Positions 1 to 10,159 of a stretch of 59,027 nucleotides of DNA are shown here, in pieces; the stretch's first letter is position 1, and each line of letters begins with the position of its first letter. Under the pieces are notes generated by a model. The model was not told where the DNA came from and made no database searches. It saw nothing but the letters and a program-made list of their open reading frames with translations. This DNA is from Gammaproteobacteria bacterium. GTDB taxonomy: Bacteria; Pseudomonadota; Gammaproteobacteria; SZUA-229. Position numbers and translations under genes: made by a program. The stretch covers positions 1-59,027 of the forward strand of contig JABDRN010000028.1 of the NCBI GenBank assembly GCA_013041745.1, in the 5' to 3' direction.

Positions 1-1931
1 GCTGCCGGTTTCTCCAGCTTGAAGTCATAGCTGGCGGTCAAGGTATAGTTATGGATTGCCAGGGCATCAGAGCCTGCCGTGGTCAAACCCAGCTCTGATC
101 GTTGCTCGGTGAACTGCCAGGCAGGAAACCACCATCGTGGATGCACGTTAGACCAGGCAGAGTAATCACGCGGCTGGTGCGGGGTGATGACGTAATCAAC
201 CGCCTGTAATCGATCATCATCAAAAACCACCGCCTGTGAAAATGCCGAAACATCATCCAGCCTGTTGATGGAATAACCTTCAGCGCTATAACCGGCATAA
301 TAAACCGGCCCGTCTACGCTGGCCTGGCTGGACTGAAAGGCGCCGCCCAGGAGATTGGTCAGCTGATCGATCTCGCCAGTCTCAGGATAGAATCGATAGA
401 GGTTGTAGACACTTTCTGCTTCGAGGCTGAACAGGATATTTCCATCCGGTGTATATTGCGGATTGGCTGCAATATCGGTACCGGAAGTTACAGCCGTCCA
501 GCCTCTGCTGTTAACATCAAAAATCTCTATATTCCAGCCGCTGCTTTTACGCCATACGGAGGCAACGATGGCTTCACCTCCGGGTGATACATCTATCTGA
601 CCAATGACTTGTCCATTATCACTGCGCCACAACACATCCTTTGGTTGTGCCTGCTCATCCAGTAGCTGAAGCTCGAAATGCCCGGCATCGTGTTTAACCG
701 CGACTATCTGTTTAGCGTCTGGCAGCCAGGCCGCGTAAAGGTAACGCCCACACTCGGTCAGCCGGTCTAGCCTGTTTCGATCTTTGTCGTATGTATAGAT
801 ATCACTATATATCGTGTAATTGTTACAATACTCGTTCTGCGTCAACAATAATCCTGCGTCAGGATGCATATCAAGGTTGATCACACTGTTTAAACTTATC
901 AGCGATTCTGATTGACCCTCGGTATCGACATGCATCAGTGTTGCCCGTTGATAACCGGTATTACTCACATAATATATCTCATCGCCTTTTTCGGTAGAAA
1001 AGGCATGCACAGCATTGCTCCGGTAAGCGCCGACTGATAACTGCTCACCCTGTTTTATACCCTTTGCTTTAATCAGCTCTATCTGAGACTGAAACTTGCC
1101 CTGTAGCCACTGCTCGAACTCCTGCCATAGCGGCGTCAGGTTTTTACCGAGCGTCTGCCTGGCATTGGTATTGATAAAAAATGGCAACAGGTTATTACCA
1201 TATTCCTCTATCCATTCATGCAGCTTATCTTCTCCGTATTCCTCTACCAGGAAATTCATGAAATACACACCATAGAGATAGCGTGTAGTGCCTGCGGGCC
1301 ATGTACTCACCGGCAGGTTTACATGAGACACAGGCTGCAGGCCATTGCCAAGCTCTTCACGCATCATAGAAGCAAAAAGGGCGCTTTGCCCACGACCGGT
1401 GCCATGTTCGATATCGGTTTCTTTTAGCGTCGCCACACCTTCGAGAACCCAGCTCGGTTGAAAAAGGTTGGGGAACAGGAATAAAAACCGTCCAAATACA
1501 TTTCTTAAGTATTCCGGCGAACCTGAACTTTTATCGAGATGAACGATATGTGTATATTCATGGACGATCAGGGTAGTAAACCAGTCATCGAAGTCTTCTA
1601 ATGTATTTACGCTTGATGGTGGTGCAAGAAATAATACCGTGCGGTTAAAAAAGACAGGCGTGGCATAACCGTTTGGCTGGTCGCTCTCGTCACTCAGGAT
1701 GATGTGTGTTTTTTCTACAGGCTCCCAGTTGAACTCTTCTGTCAGGCGCTGATGCGCCAGTTCTGCAATCACTAGTGCTCTTTCCGCCAACGGTTTATTG
1801 CCTTCAGCGTAATGCACATAGAGGTGTTCGCTCTCGATGGTCTTCCAGTCCAGACCCGGGTCTACGGCAAAGGCGAAGCGTCCTGTAATAAAGAAACAGC
1901 AGATAAATAGAACGAGCTGCTGGCTTTTCAT
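1..1931 (-). CDS. Secreted HExxH peptidase-like / beta-propeller protein, C-terminus cut by window edge
   Basis: The frame is open from the ATG at 1929-1931 to the window edge, giving about 643 residues without a stop. The N-terminus is a signal peptide (hydrophobic core LVLFICCFFIT, likely cleaved near FAFA). Residues 124-128 are HEYTH, the zinc-binding HExxH of gluzincin (peptidase MA-like) proteins. A long middle part resembles TolB/WD40-type beta-propeller repeats. The last visible part (PRWWFPAW, then alternating hydrophobic residues such as NYTLTASYDF) looks like the entry into an outer-membrane surface-antigen barrel, which would be encoded beyond the window. The start lies 11 nt after the ubiB stop, so it is probably cotranscribed. 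Function is inferred only: a cell-envelope protease or assembly factor. Catalytic activity is unproven. Confidence 0.7.
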   Translation of the reverse strand, partial: MKSQQLVLFICCFFITGRFAFAVDPGLDWKTIESEHLYVHYAEGNKPLAERALVIAELAHQRLTEEFNWEPVEKTHIILSDESDQPNGYATPVFFNRTVLFLAPPSSVNTLEDFDDWFTTLIVHEYTHIVHLDKSSGSPEYLRNVFGRFLFLFPNLFQPSWVLEGVATLKETDIEHGTGRGQSALFASMMREELGNGLQPVSHVNLPVSTWPAGTTRYLYGVYFMNFLVEEYGEDKLHEWIEEYGNNLLPFFINTNARQTLGKNLTPLWQEFEQWLQGKFQSQIELIKAKGIKQGEQLSVGAYRSNAVHAFSTEKGDEIYYVSNTGYQRATLMHVDTEGQSESLISLNSVINLDMHPDAGLLLTQNEYCNNYTIYSDIYTYDKDRNRLDRLTECGRYLYAAWLPDAKQIVAVKHDAGHFELQLLDEQAQPKDVLWRSDNGQVIGQIDVSPGGEAIVASVWRKSSGWNIEIFDVNSRGWTAVTSGTDIAANPQYTPDGNILFSLEAESVYNLYRFYPETGEIDQLTNLLGGAFQSSQASVDGPVYYAGYSAEGYSINRLDDVSAFSQAVVFDDDRLQAVDYVITPHQPRDYSAWSNVHPRWWFPAWQFTEQRSELGLTTAGSDALAIHNYTLTASYDFKLEKPA

Positions 1932-1942
1932 GGTCTTACTGA

Positions 1943-3604
1943 TTATTTTTTAAGTCCGTTGATGACAAGCAATACGCCGGTAATGCCTGACAACCATGCC
2001 AGTACCGGGGCACCCAATATCATTGGCACAGAGTCTGCTAAGGCATAGATTACCGAAGCACCGATAATTGCTGCAGAGCCGCTGGTAACATAGGTGCTGC
2101 GCTGGTGGTTGCGGTCTAACTGCTGGCGAATTTTTCTCATATCATCTAACTGTTGTTGATGATATTCACCATCAGCATACGCTTTCAGGCTCTTGTATAT
2201 GAGACCAGGCATCTCTGGCAGCTTTTCCACCAGGTAAGGCATATCATCTTTCAGAGCACGCAACATAGCTCGCGCGCCCACCTGCTCTTCCATCCACTGT
2301 TCCAGGAAAGGTTTAGCCGTGCGCCATAGATCCAGCTCTGGATATAACTGCCTGCCTAGCCCTTCGATATTCAACAAGGTTTTCTGCAGCAGGACCAGCT
2401 GTGGCTGGACTTCCATGTTGAATCGTCGAGCAGTCTGAAATAGGCGTAACAGTAACTGGCCAAATGAAATTTCTTTTAACGGCTTTTCAAAGATGGGCTC
2501 ACAGACACTCCTGATCGCTGATTCAAACTCATCGACTCGTGTATGAGAAGGCACCCAGCCGGACTCGACGTGGAGCTTGGCGACCTTGTAATAATCCCGC
2601 TGAAAGAATGCCAGGAAATTTTCAGCCAGGTAACGCTTATCCGTCTGGCTCAGCGTACCCATGATACCGAAATCAACCGCAACATATTTCGGATTCTTAG
2701 GGTCGGTAGTATCGACAAATATATTTCCCGGATGCATATCGGCATGAAAAAAGTTGTGGCTGAACACCTGGGTGAAGAATATTTCAACACCCAGCGCAGC
2801 CAGTCTCTCCATGTCGGTGTTCTGCTCAAGCAGGCTATCGACATCACGGATAGGTGTGCCATAGATCCGCTCCATGACCAGAACATTTTTACGAACATAA
2901 TCCCAGTACACTTCCGGTACATATAGATCGTTTGAACCTTCGAAATTACGGCGCAGCTGGCTCGCGTTAGCCGCCTCTCTTAGCAGATCAAGTTCATCGA
3001 GAATCGTCTTCTCATATTCTTCTATCACCTCGACCGGACGTAAACGCCTTAACTGTGACGAATATCTGGCAGCAAGTTCAGCGATAATATAGAGCAGGGA
3101 TATATCACGTTTGATGACCGGCAGAATATCGGGACGCAGAACTTTGACGATGACCTCTTCGCCGGTTTTGAGAACGGCGGCATGTACCTGCGCGATCGAA
3201 GCTGATGCCAGCGGCTGCTCGTCGAATGACTCGAACAGATCGTCTGTATTTTCACCAAATGCTTTTTCGATGATATTCCTGGCCTGGTTGCCAGGAAATA
3301 CCGGGACGTTATCCTGTAATCGCTGCAGTTCGTCTGCTATATCATCCGCCAGCAAGTCTCGCCTGGTCGAAAGCATCTGGCCAAACTTGATAAAGATCGG
3401 CCCAAGATCTTCCAGCGCTTCTCGCATTCGCACCGCACGCGGTTTACGTTTGCGGCGAAACCAGTTCCAGGGAAAAAGATAGATGATGAAACGGAAAGGA
3501 CGGAACAGGTGTGTAGTAAAAACGATATCGTCCAGGCCATGCCGCATCAGAACCCAGTTGATGTGCAGCATTCGAATAAATTGTCCGGGCGTTAGTAACG
3601 GCAT
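1943..3604 (-). CDS. ubiB: Ubiquinone biosynthesis protein UbiB (ABC1/ADCK atypical kinase family)
   Basis: This 553-residue protein matches E. coli UbiB along its whole length. The family hallmark KxGQ appears as KFGQ at residues 73-76, followed by LSTRRDL, and the Ala-rich nucleotide loop ASASIAQVH is at 133-141. A VKV lysine follows near 154, then the catalytic-type HADMHPGN and a VDFG segment. Two hydrophobic helices at the C-terminus would anchor it in the inner membrane. UbiB-family proteins are ATPases needed for coenzyme Q synthesis, probably by extracting or presenting lipid precursors to the Ubi complex. It is last of the ubiE-ubiJ-ubiB group, in the usual gammaproteobacterial order. 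Confidence 0.97.
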   Translation of the reverse strand: MPLLTPGQFIRMLHINWVLMRHGLDDIVFTTHLFRPFRFIIYLFPWNWFRRKRKPRAVRMREALEDLGPIFIKFGQMLSTRRDLLADDIADELQRLQDNVPVFPGNQARNIIEKAFGENTDDLFESFDEQPLASASIAQVHAAVLKTGEEVIVKVLRPDILPVIKRDISLLYIIAELAARYSSQLRRLRPVEVIEEYEKTILDELDLLREAANASQLRRNFEGSNDLYVPEVYWDYVRKNVLVMERIYGTPIRDVDSLLEQNTDMERLAALGVEIFFTQVFSHNFFHADMHPGNIFVDTTDPKNPKYVAVDFGIMGTLSQTDKRYLAENFLAFFQRDYYKVAKLHVESGWVPSHTRVDEFESAIRSVCEPIFEKPLKEISFGQLLLRLFQTARRFNMEVQPQLVLLQKTLLNIEGLGRQLYPELDLWRTAKPFLEQWMEEQVGARAMLRALKDDMPYLVEKLPEMPGLIYKSLKAYADGEYHQQQLDDMRKIRQQLDRNHQRSTYVTSGSAAIIGASVIYALADSVPMILGAPVLAWLSGITGVLLVINGLKK

Positions 3605-3635
3605 CTATATCAAGCTCTGTTATTAAATATATTTT

Positions 3636-4238
3636 TTATTCTTTCGATTTTAATCGGGAGCCGATCATCACATTGATTTTTGCCTGCAGGCGATCAACAT
3701 CATTTCTTAGCCGGTCGACATCTTCATTAAAAATTTCCAGCTCCGTTTCGCTAACTACATCTCGGCTCTCCTCCTGTAGATATTCACTAAAACTGCTGGA
3801 CACAGACTTGACTGAGTCCTTACCCCATCGACCCAGTTTACTGCCTGCCTGCTGTAGCTGGTATGCTAGATCATCGCCTAGCAGTCCTGCCAGTGGCTCG
3901 GACCAGTCGATATCCATCTGTGAAAATAAATTTTTAAACTTGTGCCCGAGGCGGGTATCACCGCTTATCTCTACCTCGCCTTTCAACAGCAGGTTGGCAG
4001 CATTAGATACCAGGCCCATTTTAAACAGGGAGATCGGCGTACCGCGTAATACGGTGTCGGCATCACCGTCATATTCTGCCAGCACCTGGATGCCGCTCTC
4101 ATTAGGCAGCATATAAAGCGTTTTATTGATACCGATCATTTCCAGCTTGATGACCTTGCCGTCAAATTCACTAAGCTTGCCCAGCATCTCCGGGTCAAGC
4201 GCCAGGTAACGGTTGATGACCGATTCAAGGACTAGCAT
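3636..4238 (-). CDS. ubiJ: Ubiquinone biosynthesis accessory factor UbiJ (SCP2 domain)
   Basis: A 200-residue protein between ubiE and ubiB, the standard position and size of UbiJ. The first about 110 residues form an SCP2-like sterol-carrier fold (pattern LGKLSEFDGKVIKLEM, then GDADTVLRGTP and LLLKGEVEISGD). The C-terminal about 40 residues are a heptad-like coiled coil (VDRLRNDVDRLQAKINVM). UbiJ binds lipids and scaffolds the soluble Ubi hydroxylase/methylase complex. Overall sequence similarity is low, as is usual for this family, so the call rests on domain pattern plus neighbours. Confidence 0.93.
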   Translation of the reverse strand: MLVLESVINRYLALDPEMLGKLSEFDGKVIKLEMIGINKTLYMLPNESGIQVLAEYDGDADTVLRGTPISLFKMGLVSNAANLLLKGEVEISGDTRLGHKFKNLFSQMDIDWSEPLAGLLGDDLAYQLQQAGSKLGRWGKDSVKSVSSSFSEYLQEESRDVVSETELEIFNEDVDRLRNDVDRLQAKINVMIGSRLKSKE

Positions 4239-4256
4239 AGATAGATCAACATATAG

Positions 4257-5003
4257 CTACAGCTTGAAGCCTTTATGCAGTGCGACGATACCGCCCGTCA
4301 TATTATGGTAGGTGCAACGCTCAAAGCCGGCTTCGGACATCATCTGTTTCAGGGTTTCCTGGTCCGGATGCATGCGGATGGATTCTGCCAGGTAACGGTA
4401 ACTGTCTTCATCATTGGCGATAAGCTTACCCATCTTCGGCAGGATGTTAAAAGAATAGAAATCATATACTTTATTGAGCCCGGGCATTACCGGTTTTGAA
4501 AACTCCAGCACGAGTAGACGGCCACCAGGTTTCAGCACACGATACATAGACTGTAGCGCTTTCAGCTGGTGTGTCACGTTACGCAGACCAAACGCGATGG
4601 TGATACAGTTGAAGCTATCGTCATCGAACGGCAAGTCTTCCGCATTGGCTTCGACAAACTCGATATTTCCGGCATAACCTTTATCAAGCAGTCGTTTACG
4701 CCCTTCTTCCAGCATGGCCGCATTGATATCAGAGATGATGATTTTTCCGCTAGGCCCAACCTGTTTCGACATCTGCATGGTCAGATCACCGGTACCACCA
4801 GCGACATCAAGCGCCATATCTCCCGGTTTTAACCCGGTATGCTGCATGGCGATCTTCTTCCAGAGCCGGTGAATGCCAAATGACATCACATCATTCATGA
4901 TATCGTATTTACTGGCCACCGAATCAAACACACCAGCCACCAGACCTTCTTTCAGGTTTTCATCAACAGTCTTGTATCCGAAGTGTGTTTCTTTTTTTGA
5001 CAT
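4257..5003 (-). CDS. ubiE: Ubiquinone/menaquinone C-methyltransferase UbiE
   Basis: 248 residues, close to the family norm. The N-terminal [11 protein letters not shown] and [17 protein letters not shown] blocks are typical of UbiE. The SAM-binding glycine motif reads [10 protein letters not shown] and is followed by the acidic ISDIN loop; further class I methyltransferase signatures are AFGLRNVT and [14 protein letters not shown]. It methylates the C2 position of the demethylated benzoquinol (or naphthoquinol) ring during ubiquinone and menaquinone synthesis. The gene starts 32 nt after the DUF971 gene stop and ends 18 nt before ubiJ, indicating one operon. Confidence 0.98.
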   Translation of the reverse strand: MSKKETHFGYKTVDENLKEGLVAGVFDSVASKYDIMNDVMSFGIHRLWKKIAMQHTGLKPGDMALDVAGGTGDLTMQMSKQVGPSGKIIISDINAAMLEEGRKRLLDKGYAGNIEFVEANAEDLPFDDDSFNCITIAFGLRNVTHQLKALQSMYRVLKPGGRLLVLEFSKPVMPGLNKVYDFYSFNILPKMGKLIANDEDSYRYLAESIRMHPDQETLKQMMSEAGFERCTYHNMTGGIVALHKGFKL

Positions 5004-5035
5004 GTTTATCTCTGCTCTAAATTGATCAACCAGTC

Positions 5036-5392
5036 TTAATCTATTTTCCTGCGTTCATGCCCGGCTTCTTTTAAGCGATCGAGGTAATCCTGCCATCTCT
5101 CATCGTAATTAGAACCCAGTTCATAGAGATAGTCCCAGGTGTAGATGCCGGTGTCATGTTTATCGTCATAGATGAACTTTAGCGCATAGTTACCCTGAGG
5201 TTCGATCGATTCGATATTAACCTCTTCCTTATTTAACTGCAGGACTTCCTGACCCGGGCCATGTCCGGTCACTTCTGCCGAAGGTGAATATACACGCAGG
5301 TACTCACAGGGTAGTTCAAATTTAGCACCGTCGTCATATTCTATCTCTAGCACACGGCTCTTCTGGTGCAGGTTTATATTTACTGGTCTCAT
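5036..5392 (-). CDS. DUF971 / gamma-butyrobetaine hydroxylase N-terminal-like protein
   Basis: A 118-residue protein of the DUF971 family (GBBH-like N-terminal domain). The start [22 protein letters not shown] and the segment [15 protein letters not shown] are characteristic, as is [11 protein letters not shown] near the end. Single-domain members like this are commonly found beside hslU in gammaproteobacteria, as here (hslU ends 40 nt upstream). The full-length enzymes use this domain for zinc binding and dimerisation. No biochemical role is established for the stand-alone form, and the neighbourhood with protease and ubiquinone genes does not settle it. Confidence 0.85.
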   Translation of the reverse strand: MRPVNINLHQKSRVLEIEYDDGAKFELPCEYLRVYSPSAEVTGHGPGQEVLQLNKEEVNIESIEPQGNYALKFIYDDKHDTGIYTWDYLYELGSNYDERWQDYLDRLKEAGHERRKID

Positions 5393-5432
5393 AGTTTTGC
5401 CTTCTTAACTCAAATGTTTCTGCTTGTTCTTT

Positions 5433-6764
5433 CTACAAAATGTAACGGCTCAGGTCTTCGTTGATGATCAGCTCGCCCAGGCTGTTATTTACATGTTCCG
5501 CATCGATGGAGATGGTCTCACCCGATTTATCCGGTGCTGAGAACGAAATATCCTCTAGCAGACGCTCCATGATGGTGTGTAAACGTCGCGCACCGATATT
5601 TTCAGCACTCTCATTAACATGATAGGCAGACGCTGCGATCTGTTTGACACCGTCTTCGGTAAAATTAATGGTTAAACCTTCAGTATTCATCAACGCTTTA
5701 TATTGTACCGTTAATGCAGCATCCGGCTCGGTCAATATGCGCTCGAAGTCTTCCGCATTTAATGCAGAAAGTTCTACACGTATCGGCAATCGACCCTGCA
5801 GTTCGGGAATCAGATCACTCGGCTTGGTCAGATGAAATGCGCCGGATGCGATAAACAGGATATGGTCAGTTTTAACCATGCCGTATTTAGTCGAGACGGT
5901 ACAGCCTTCTACCAGGGGCAGCAGATCACGCTGTACGCCTTCGCGTGATACATCTGCACCACCGCCGCTATCTGCACGTTTTGCTACTTTATCGATCTCA
6001 TCGATAAATACGATACCATTTTGCTCGGCATTCTCGACCGCCTGCGCCTTGATCTCCTCTTCCTTGATGAGTTTTCCTGCCTCCTCATCGAGGATAACTT
6101 TGCGGGCTTTATCAATGCGCAGTTTGCTCATTTTTTTCTTATCACTGCCCATGTTCTGAAACATGCCCTGCAACTGAGAGGTCATCTCTTCCATTCCCGG
6201 CGGTGCCATGATCTCAACGCCTACAGGAGAAGCCGAGATCTCCAGCTCGATCTCTTTATCATCAAGTTCGCCATTACGCAGTTTATCTCTGAACTTCTGC
6301 CGAGTGGCGTTATCCCGGTCATCAACCGGTTCGCCAAACTCGTTCCTGGCCGGCGGTAGCAGTGCATCTAAAATGCGCTCTTCTGCCGCCTTCTCCGCCA
6401 GGTGGCGCACTTTAGCCATTTCCTGTTCACGAGTCGTTTTTACCGACATATCAACAAGATCACGGATGATAGAGTCCACTTCCCTGCCAACATAACCAAC
6501 TTCGGTGAATTTAGTCGCTTCCACCTTGACGAACGGTGCGTTTGCCAGGTGCGCCAGGCGACGAGCAATCTCGGTTTTTCCGACACCCGTGGGGCCGATC
6601 ATCAAAATATTTTTCGGCGTAATCTCTTCTCGCAATTCTTCATGAATCTGCATACGACGCCAGCGATTACGCAATGCAATCGCTACGGCCCGCTTGGCAT
6701 CATTCTGACCAACGATGTGCTTGTCTAATTCCTGAACTATTTCACGAGGCGTCATCTCAGACAT
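5433..6764 (-). CDS. hslU: ATP-dependent protease ATPase subunit HslU
   Basis: 443 residues, full length. The Walker A motif [15 protein letters not shown] lies near residue 56-70 and Walker B reads [10 protein letters not shown]. The insertion (I) domain lies between them. The C-terminus ends DLSRYIL, the tail that docks into HslV and opens its active site. HslU is the hexameric unfoldase of the HslVU two-component protease that degrades misfolded cytoplasmic proteins under heat stress. The gene follows hslV by 84 nt on the same strand. Confidence 0.99.
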   Translation of the reverse strand: MSEMTPREIVQELDKHIVGQNDAKRAVAIALRNRWRRMQIHEELREEITPKNILMIGPTGVGKTEIARRLAHLANAPFVKVEATKFTEVGYVGREVDSIIRDLVDMSVKTTREQEMAKVRHLAEKAAEERILDALLPPARNEFGEPVDDRDNATRQKFRDKLRNGELDDKEIELEISASPVGVEIMAPPGMEEMTSQLQGMFQNMGSDKKKMSKLRIDKARKVILDEEAGKLIKEEEIKAQAVENAEQNGIVFIDEIDKVAKRADSGGGADVSREGVQRDLLPLVEGCTVSTKYGMVKTDHILFIASGAFHLTKPSDLIPELQGRLPIRVELSALNAEDFERILTEPDAALTVQYKALMNTEGLTINFTEDGVKQIAASAYHVNESAENIGARRLHTIMERLLEDISFSAPDKSGETISIDAEHVNNSLGELIINEDLSRYIL

Positions 6765-6848
6765 AAAAATTAACCTTTACTAAAAACCATTAAATTGCTG
6801 ACAAATGTCGCCAAAAGTATCATTATGTTGCTTGATTAGCACGATCAG

Positions 6849-7382
6849 CTAAATTTCCTGAACTGTGCGCGAATGATTGGTATAAATACAGATATCTCCC
6901 GCGATCTCCAGGCTTTTCTCTACGATATCTCTGGCTGATAACTCTGTGCTATCAAATAACGCTCTCGCCGCAGATTGTGCATACGGCCCACCTGAGCCGA
7001 TAGCAATCAGGTCATCTTGAGCTTCGATCACATCACCGGTACCGGAAACAAGCAAAGACGCATCCTTATCCGCAACGATCAGCATGGCTTCCAGCTTGCG
7101 CAACACGCGATCTGTGCGCCAGTCTTTGGCTAATTCGACTGCCGCGCGCCTCAACTGGCCGCTATGGCGTTCAAGCATAGCCTCAAACCGCTCCAGTAGA
7201 GTAAAGGCATCAGCTGTCGCACCGGCAAAACCAGCGATGACCTTGTCGCCATAGATCTTTCTAACCTTGGTGGCATTTCCCTTCATCACGGTATTGCCCA
7301 GTGTTACCTGGCCATCGCCACCGACGACGACTTTGCCTGCGCGGCGCACGGTTAGGATAGTTGTACCGTGAAATGTCTCCAC
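6849..7382 (-). CDS. hslV: ATP-dependent protease proteolytic subunit HslV
   Basis: 177 residues with the N-terminal-nucleophile fold of the proteasome beta family. The start codon is GTG at 7380-7382, preceded by a GGAG ribosome binding site six bases upstream. The chain begins with a six-residue leader METFHG before the conserved TT, so the catalytic residue should be Thr7 after processing, rather than Thr2 as in E. coli. Other family blocks are [28 protein letters not shown] and [16 protein letters not shown]. It forms a double hexamer capped by HslU. Confidence 0.98.
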   Translation of the reverse strand: METFHGTTILTVRRAGKVVVGGDGQVTLGNTVMKGNATKVRKIYGDKVIAGFAGATADAFTLLERFEAMLERHSGQLRRAAVELAKDWRTDRVLRKLEAMLIVADKDASLLVSGTGDVIEAQDDLIAIGSGGPYAQSAARALFDSTELSARDIVEKSLEIAGDICIYTNHSRTVQEI

Positions 7383-7576
7383 TTTTTTACTCCAGATAAT
7401 AGGCTGTTTGCTACAGGCGAATTATGACCTGTATAAGGATAACGTGAATTTTACACTATGGGGCGGCCCGCTCATACCATGAGTGACATGACGTTATTTT
7501 ATCTGTGGGCTAGCGGAAAATTATCAAGATGGCCATTAAAATTATAGTCTTTTTCCTGCCTGATAGAGTAGCCCGT

Positions 7577-8350
7577 TCATGGCTGGGGCCGTTTAAACGT
7601 CCATTGCTTGTCGTCTGACATATTCTTGTCAAATTTATAACCGCCCAGTTTGAATTTCTTGAGATCTTCCGGTTTCTCGATTCGGTTACGGATGATGTAG
7701 TCAGCCATCATGCCACGTGCACGTTTGGCAAAGATGGCGACGACGCGTGTCTTACCAGCTTTGGTCTCTTTGAAGTTTATGTTCAATAAACGACCTTCGA
7801 GCAGTTTCGGTTTTACCGATTTAAAGTATTCGTTCGAGGCCAGGTTGACCAGTACCGGTTCCTGCTGCTTCTTCAGTTCCTTATTAAGACTTTTAGTTAT
7901 CCTGTCATCCCAGAACTGGTAGAGATTATCGCCACGTGCATTCTTCAGTTTGGTTTTCATCTCAAGTCTGTAGGGCTGAATCAGGTCCAGCGGACGCAGA
8001 CAACCATATAATCCGGACAGGATCCGCAAGTGGTCCTGGGCATAGCTGAAATCGTCTTCGTCAAATGATGCCAGGTCGAGGCCACCGTATACATCGCCCT
8101 TGAACGCAAAAATTGCCTGCTTGGCATTCTTCGTGGTGAAGGGCGTCTGAAATGTTTTATATCGCTCGACATTTAGATCGGCGATATTCTCACTGACCGT
8201 CATCATCTCCTGTAGTTCTTTACTCTTTATCTTGCGTAGCTCTTTTATAAGCAGTTCAGAATCTTTCAGGTCAGCTGGCTTGCTGTATTTTTTAGAGAGG
8301 CTGGGCTCTTCGAAATCCTGGCCTTTTGAGGGTGACAGAGTTATTAACAT
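7577..8350 (-). CDS. yaaA: Peroxide stress response protein YaaA (DUF328/UPF0246)
   Basis: A 257-residue protein beginning MLITLSPSKG, the hallmark of the YaaA family. Other conserved blocks are VYGGLDLASF, HLRILSGLYGCLRPLDLIQPYRLEM and VNLASNEYFKSV. In E. coli YaaA is induced by OxyR and limits intracellular iron and oxidative DNA damage during peroxide stress; it binds DNA. No OxyR site was identified here. It stands alone, with 194 nt before hslV and 92 nt after xerC, so it may have its own promoter. Confidence 0.95.
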   Translation of the reverse strand: MLITLSPSKGQDFEEPSLSKKYSKPADLKDSELLIKELRKIKSKELQEMMTVSENIADLNVERYKTFQTPFTTKNAKQAIFAFKGDVYGGLDLASFDEDDFSYAQDHLRILSGLYGCLRPLDLIQPYRLEMKTKLKNARGDNLYQFWDDRITKSLNKELKKQQEPVLVNLASNEYFKSVKPKLLEGRLLNINFKETKAGKTRVVAIFAKRARGMMADYIIRNRIEKPEDLKKFKLGGYKFDKNMSDDKQWTFKRPQP

Positions 8351-8442
8351 TATCGATTAGTTTATACATTGGCTAAATTAATTATGGCACTAATTTAAGC
8401 TGATATGACGATTAAAACAACCAGCTTAACGTAGGGACTCTA

Positions 8443-9384
8443 TTACTTTTTTCTGGCCCTGGGGTGTGCATCATCATAAACACCGGCGAGGTGCTGAAAG
8501 TCCAGATGGGTATAGACCTGAGTTGTACTCAGGTTTGCATGCCCCAGCAGTTCCTGCACGGCGCGCAGGTCTTTGGAAGACTCGAGGATATGCGACGCAA
8601 ATGAATGCCGCAGCATGTGTGGATAGACATTGGTGTTTATCCCCTGTGTCAGCGCCATTTTCTTTAACCGCTTTTGAATACTGCTATTACACATACGCGT
8701 ACCGCGCGAACTAATAAAAAGCGCACTCTCCGTCTCTTTAGCAACCAGCGCTCGATACTTCAGCCAGTGCCGGGTTGCATCCCTGGCTTTACCACCAAAA
8801 GGCAGGCGGCGCTGCTTCTGGCCTTTTCCCGTCACCTGGATGGTTTGCTGCTGCCAGTCTATATCCTGCAGATTCAAACCGCTTAACTCTGAAAGGCGCA
8901 AACCGCAGGCATACATAAGCTCCATCATGGCTATATCACGAATGATTAGCTTGTTTTCTTTCGTGCCAGTATCGGCGGCACGATTATTTAATAACTGGTT
9001 TATCTCATCTGCATTTAGAGTGTCTGGCAACCGTTTAGCTGCCCTTGGTGCTGGTACGCCGATAGCCGGGTTGTTCGTAGCCCGTTTAAATCGGCATAAA
9101 AATTTATATAGACTACGGATTGAGGACAACCATCGTTGCAGGCTTTTACCAGACAGGCCCTGACGATGCAGCATGGCAACACATTGCCGGATATCAGCCT
9201 GCTTGATTTCATCCCAGCTGATATTAAGCGTTCCATCCAGATCACAGCATTTAAGAAAATGGTCGATATCACGCCGGTAGGCTGAAACAGTATGCTTAGA
9301 ATAACGCCGCTCGGACTGAAGATAGTCAAAAAACCTCTGCAGGTCATGGTTCGGCAGAACAGTTTCCCGGGGCGCTTTATTCAT
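8443..9384 (-). CDS. xerC: Site-specific tyrosine recombinase XerC
   Basis: 313 residues, with an N-terminal SAM-like core-binding domain (about 10-105) and a C-terminal catalytic domain. The catalytic residues can be read directly: Arg163 in CGLRLSEL, Lys187 in TGKGQKQR, His256 and Arg259 in HMLRHSFASHI, His282 in LLGHANLSTTQ, and nucleophile Tyr291 in VYTHLD. XerC works with XerD at dif to resolve chromosome dimers. The gene starts 5 nt after the DUF484 gene, in the conserved dapF-DUF484-xerC order. The XerC rather than XerD assignment follows from that context. Confidence 0.97.
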   Translation of the reverse strand: MNKAPRETVLPNHDLQRFFDYLQSERRYSKHTVSAYRRDIDHFLKCCDLDGTLNISWDEIKQADIRQCVAMLHRQGLSGKSLQRWLSSIRSLYKFLCRFKRATNNPAIGVPAPRAAKRLPDTLNADEINQLLNNRAADTGTKENKLIIRDIAMMELMYACGLRLSELSGLNLQDIDWQQQTIQVTGKGQKQRRLPFGGKARDATRHWLKYRALVAKETESALFISSRGTRMCNSSIQKRLKKMALTQGINTNVYPHMLRHSFASHILESSKDLRAVQELLGHANLSTTQVYTHLDFQHLAGVYDDAHPRARKK

Positions 9385-9389
9385 GCTGT

Positions 9390-10139
9390 TTATTGTTCCA
9401 GATGTACCGCCAGAGAAGCGCTGACCAGTTCACCTATATGCGAGAGAAAATCTGTACCCATCGAAGAGTTAAAGCGCATAGCATCATTTGCTCCGAGCCC
9501 GATGAGACCGAGATTGGCACCCGCCACCAGCGGGATCACAGCGACAGACTTTATCTCTTCTGCTTTATCAGCAAATAAATAGGCTTTCTGTTCATCGGTG
9601 GAACGGCCACAGACGGTATTTTTATGTTGCAGCATGGTTTTGAATGCCGTCAATGCTTCATCGTCGACATCTACAAACAGACCCGCAGACTGCTCGATCT
9701 GCTCTTTATCCTTACTGAATAGTTTTACTACAGCGTGATCTGCAGATAGTTCTGTTTTGAATGTATCAAGAACGGTACTGATGACATCATCCGTATCATG
9801 TGACGAGAATAGCTCGATTGCCAGACGATGACGAATTTTAGATAATCGCTCATTATCACGAGCCACATCCATCAGTTCGAGCATACGCTTTTCCTGCTCC
9901 TGCAACTGTGAGCGCAATATAGCAACCTGTCGCTCGATAAGTGATACTGCACCGCCACTCTGGTGGGCCAATTCCAGTACTTTTAATAGTTCGGGGTGAC
10001 GATTTAATATATCTGCATTTTCACGCAGCATACTGACCAGTTGTAGTTCGGTTGCTAGCTGCTGTTCCTGTTCTGTAGAAATATCTTCGTTATTTAATTC
10101 TTGTTTCATTTTATTTGCTGCAGTTTTTATTTCACTCAC
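9390..10139 (-). CDS. DUF484 family protein (GAF-like)
   Basis: 249 residues from the GTG at 10137-10139; an in-frame ATG at 10107-10109 (residue 11) is an equally possible start, since neither has a strong ribosome binding site. The N-terminal segment LRENADILNRHPELLKVLELAHQSGGAVSLIERQVAILR is typical of DUF484. It is followed by a coiled coil and a GAF-like domain (DHAVVKLF, AVIPLVAGANLGLIGLGAND). The family is nearly always found between dapF and xerC in gammaproteobacteria, but its function is not established. Residues suggest a soluble cytoplasmic protein. Confidence 0.9.
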   Translation of the reverse strand: MSEIKTAANKMKQELNNEDISTEQEQQLATELQLVSMLRENADILNRHPELLKVLELAHQSGGAVSLIERQVAILRSQLQEQEKRMLELMDVARDNERLSKIRHRLAIELFSSHDTDDVISTVLDTFKTELSADHAVVKLFSKDKEQIEQSAGLFVDVDDEALTAFKTMLQHKNTVCGRSTDEQKAYLFADKAEEIKSVAVIPLVAGANLGLIGLGANDAMRFNSSMGTDFLSHIGELVSASLAVHLEQ

Positions 10140-10159
10140 ACTATTTGCCCATTTTATTT

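Noticed and set aside
3111-3482. Long antisense frames over core genes, such as the 123-codon frame across ubiB
   Set aside because: They lie wholly inside well-supported genes, lack ribosome binding sites and have shadow-type composition.
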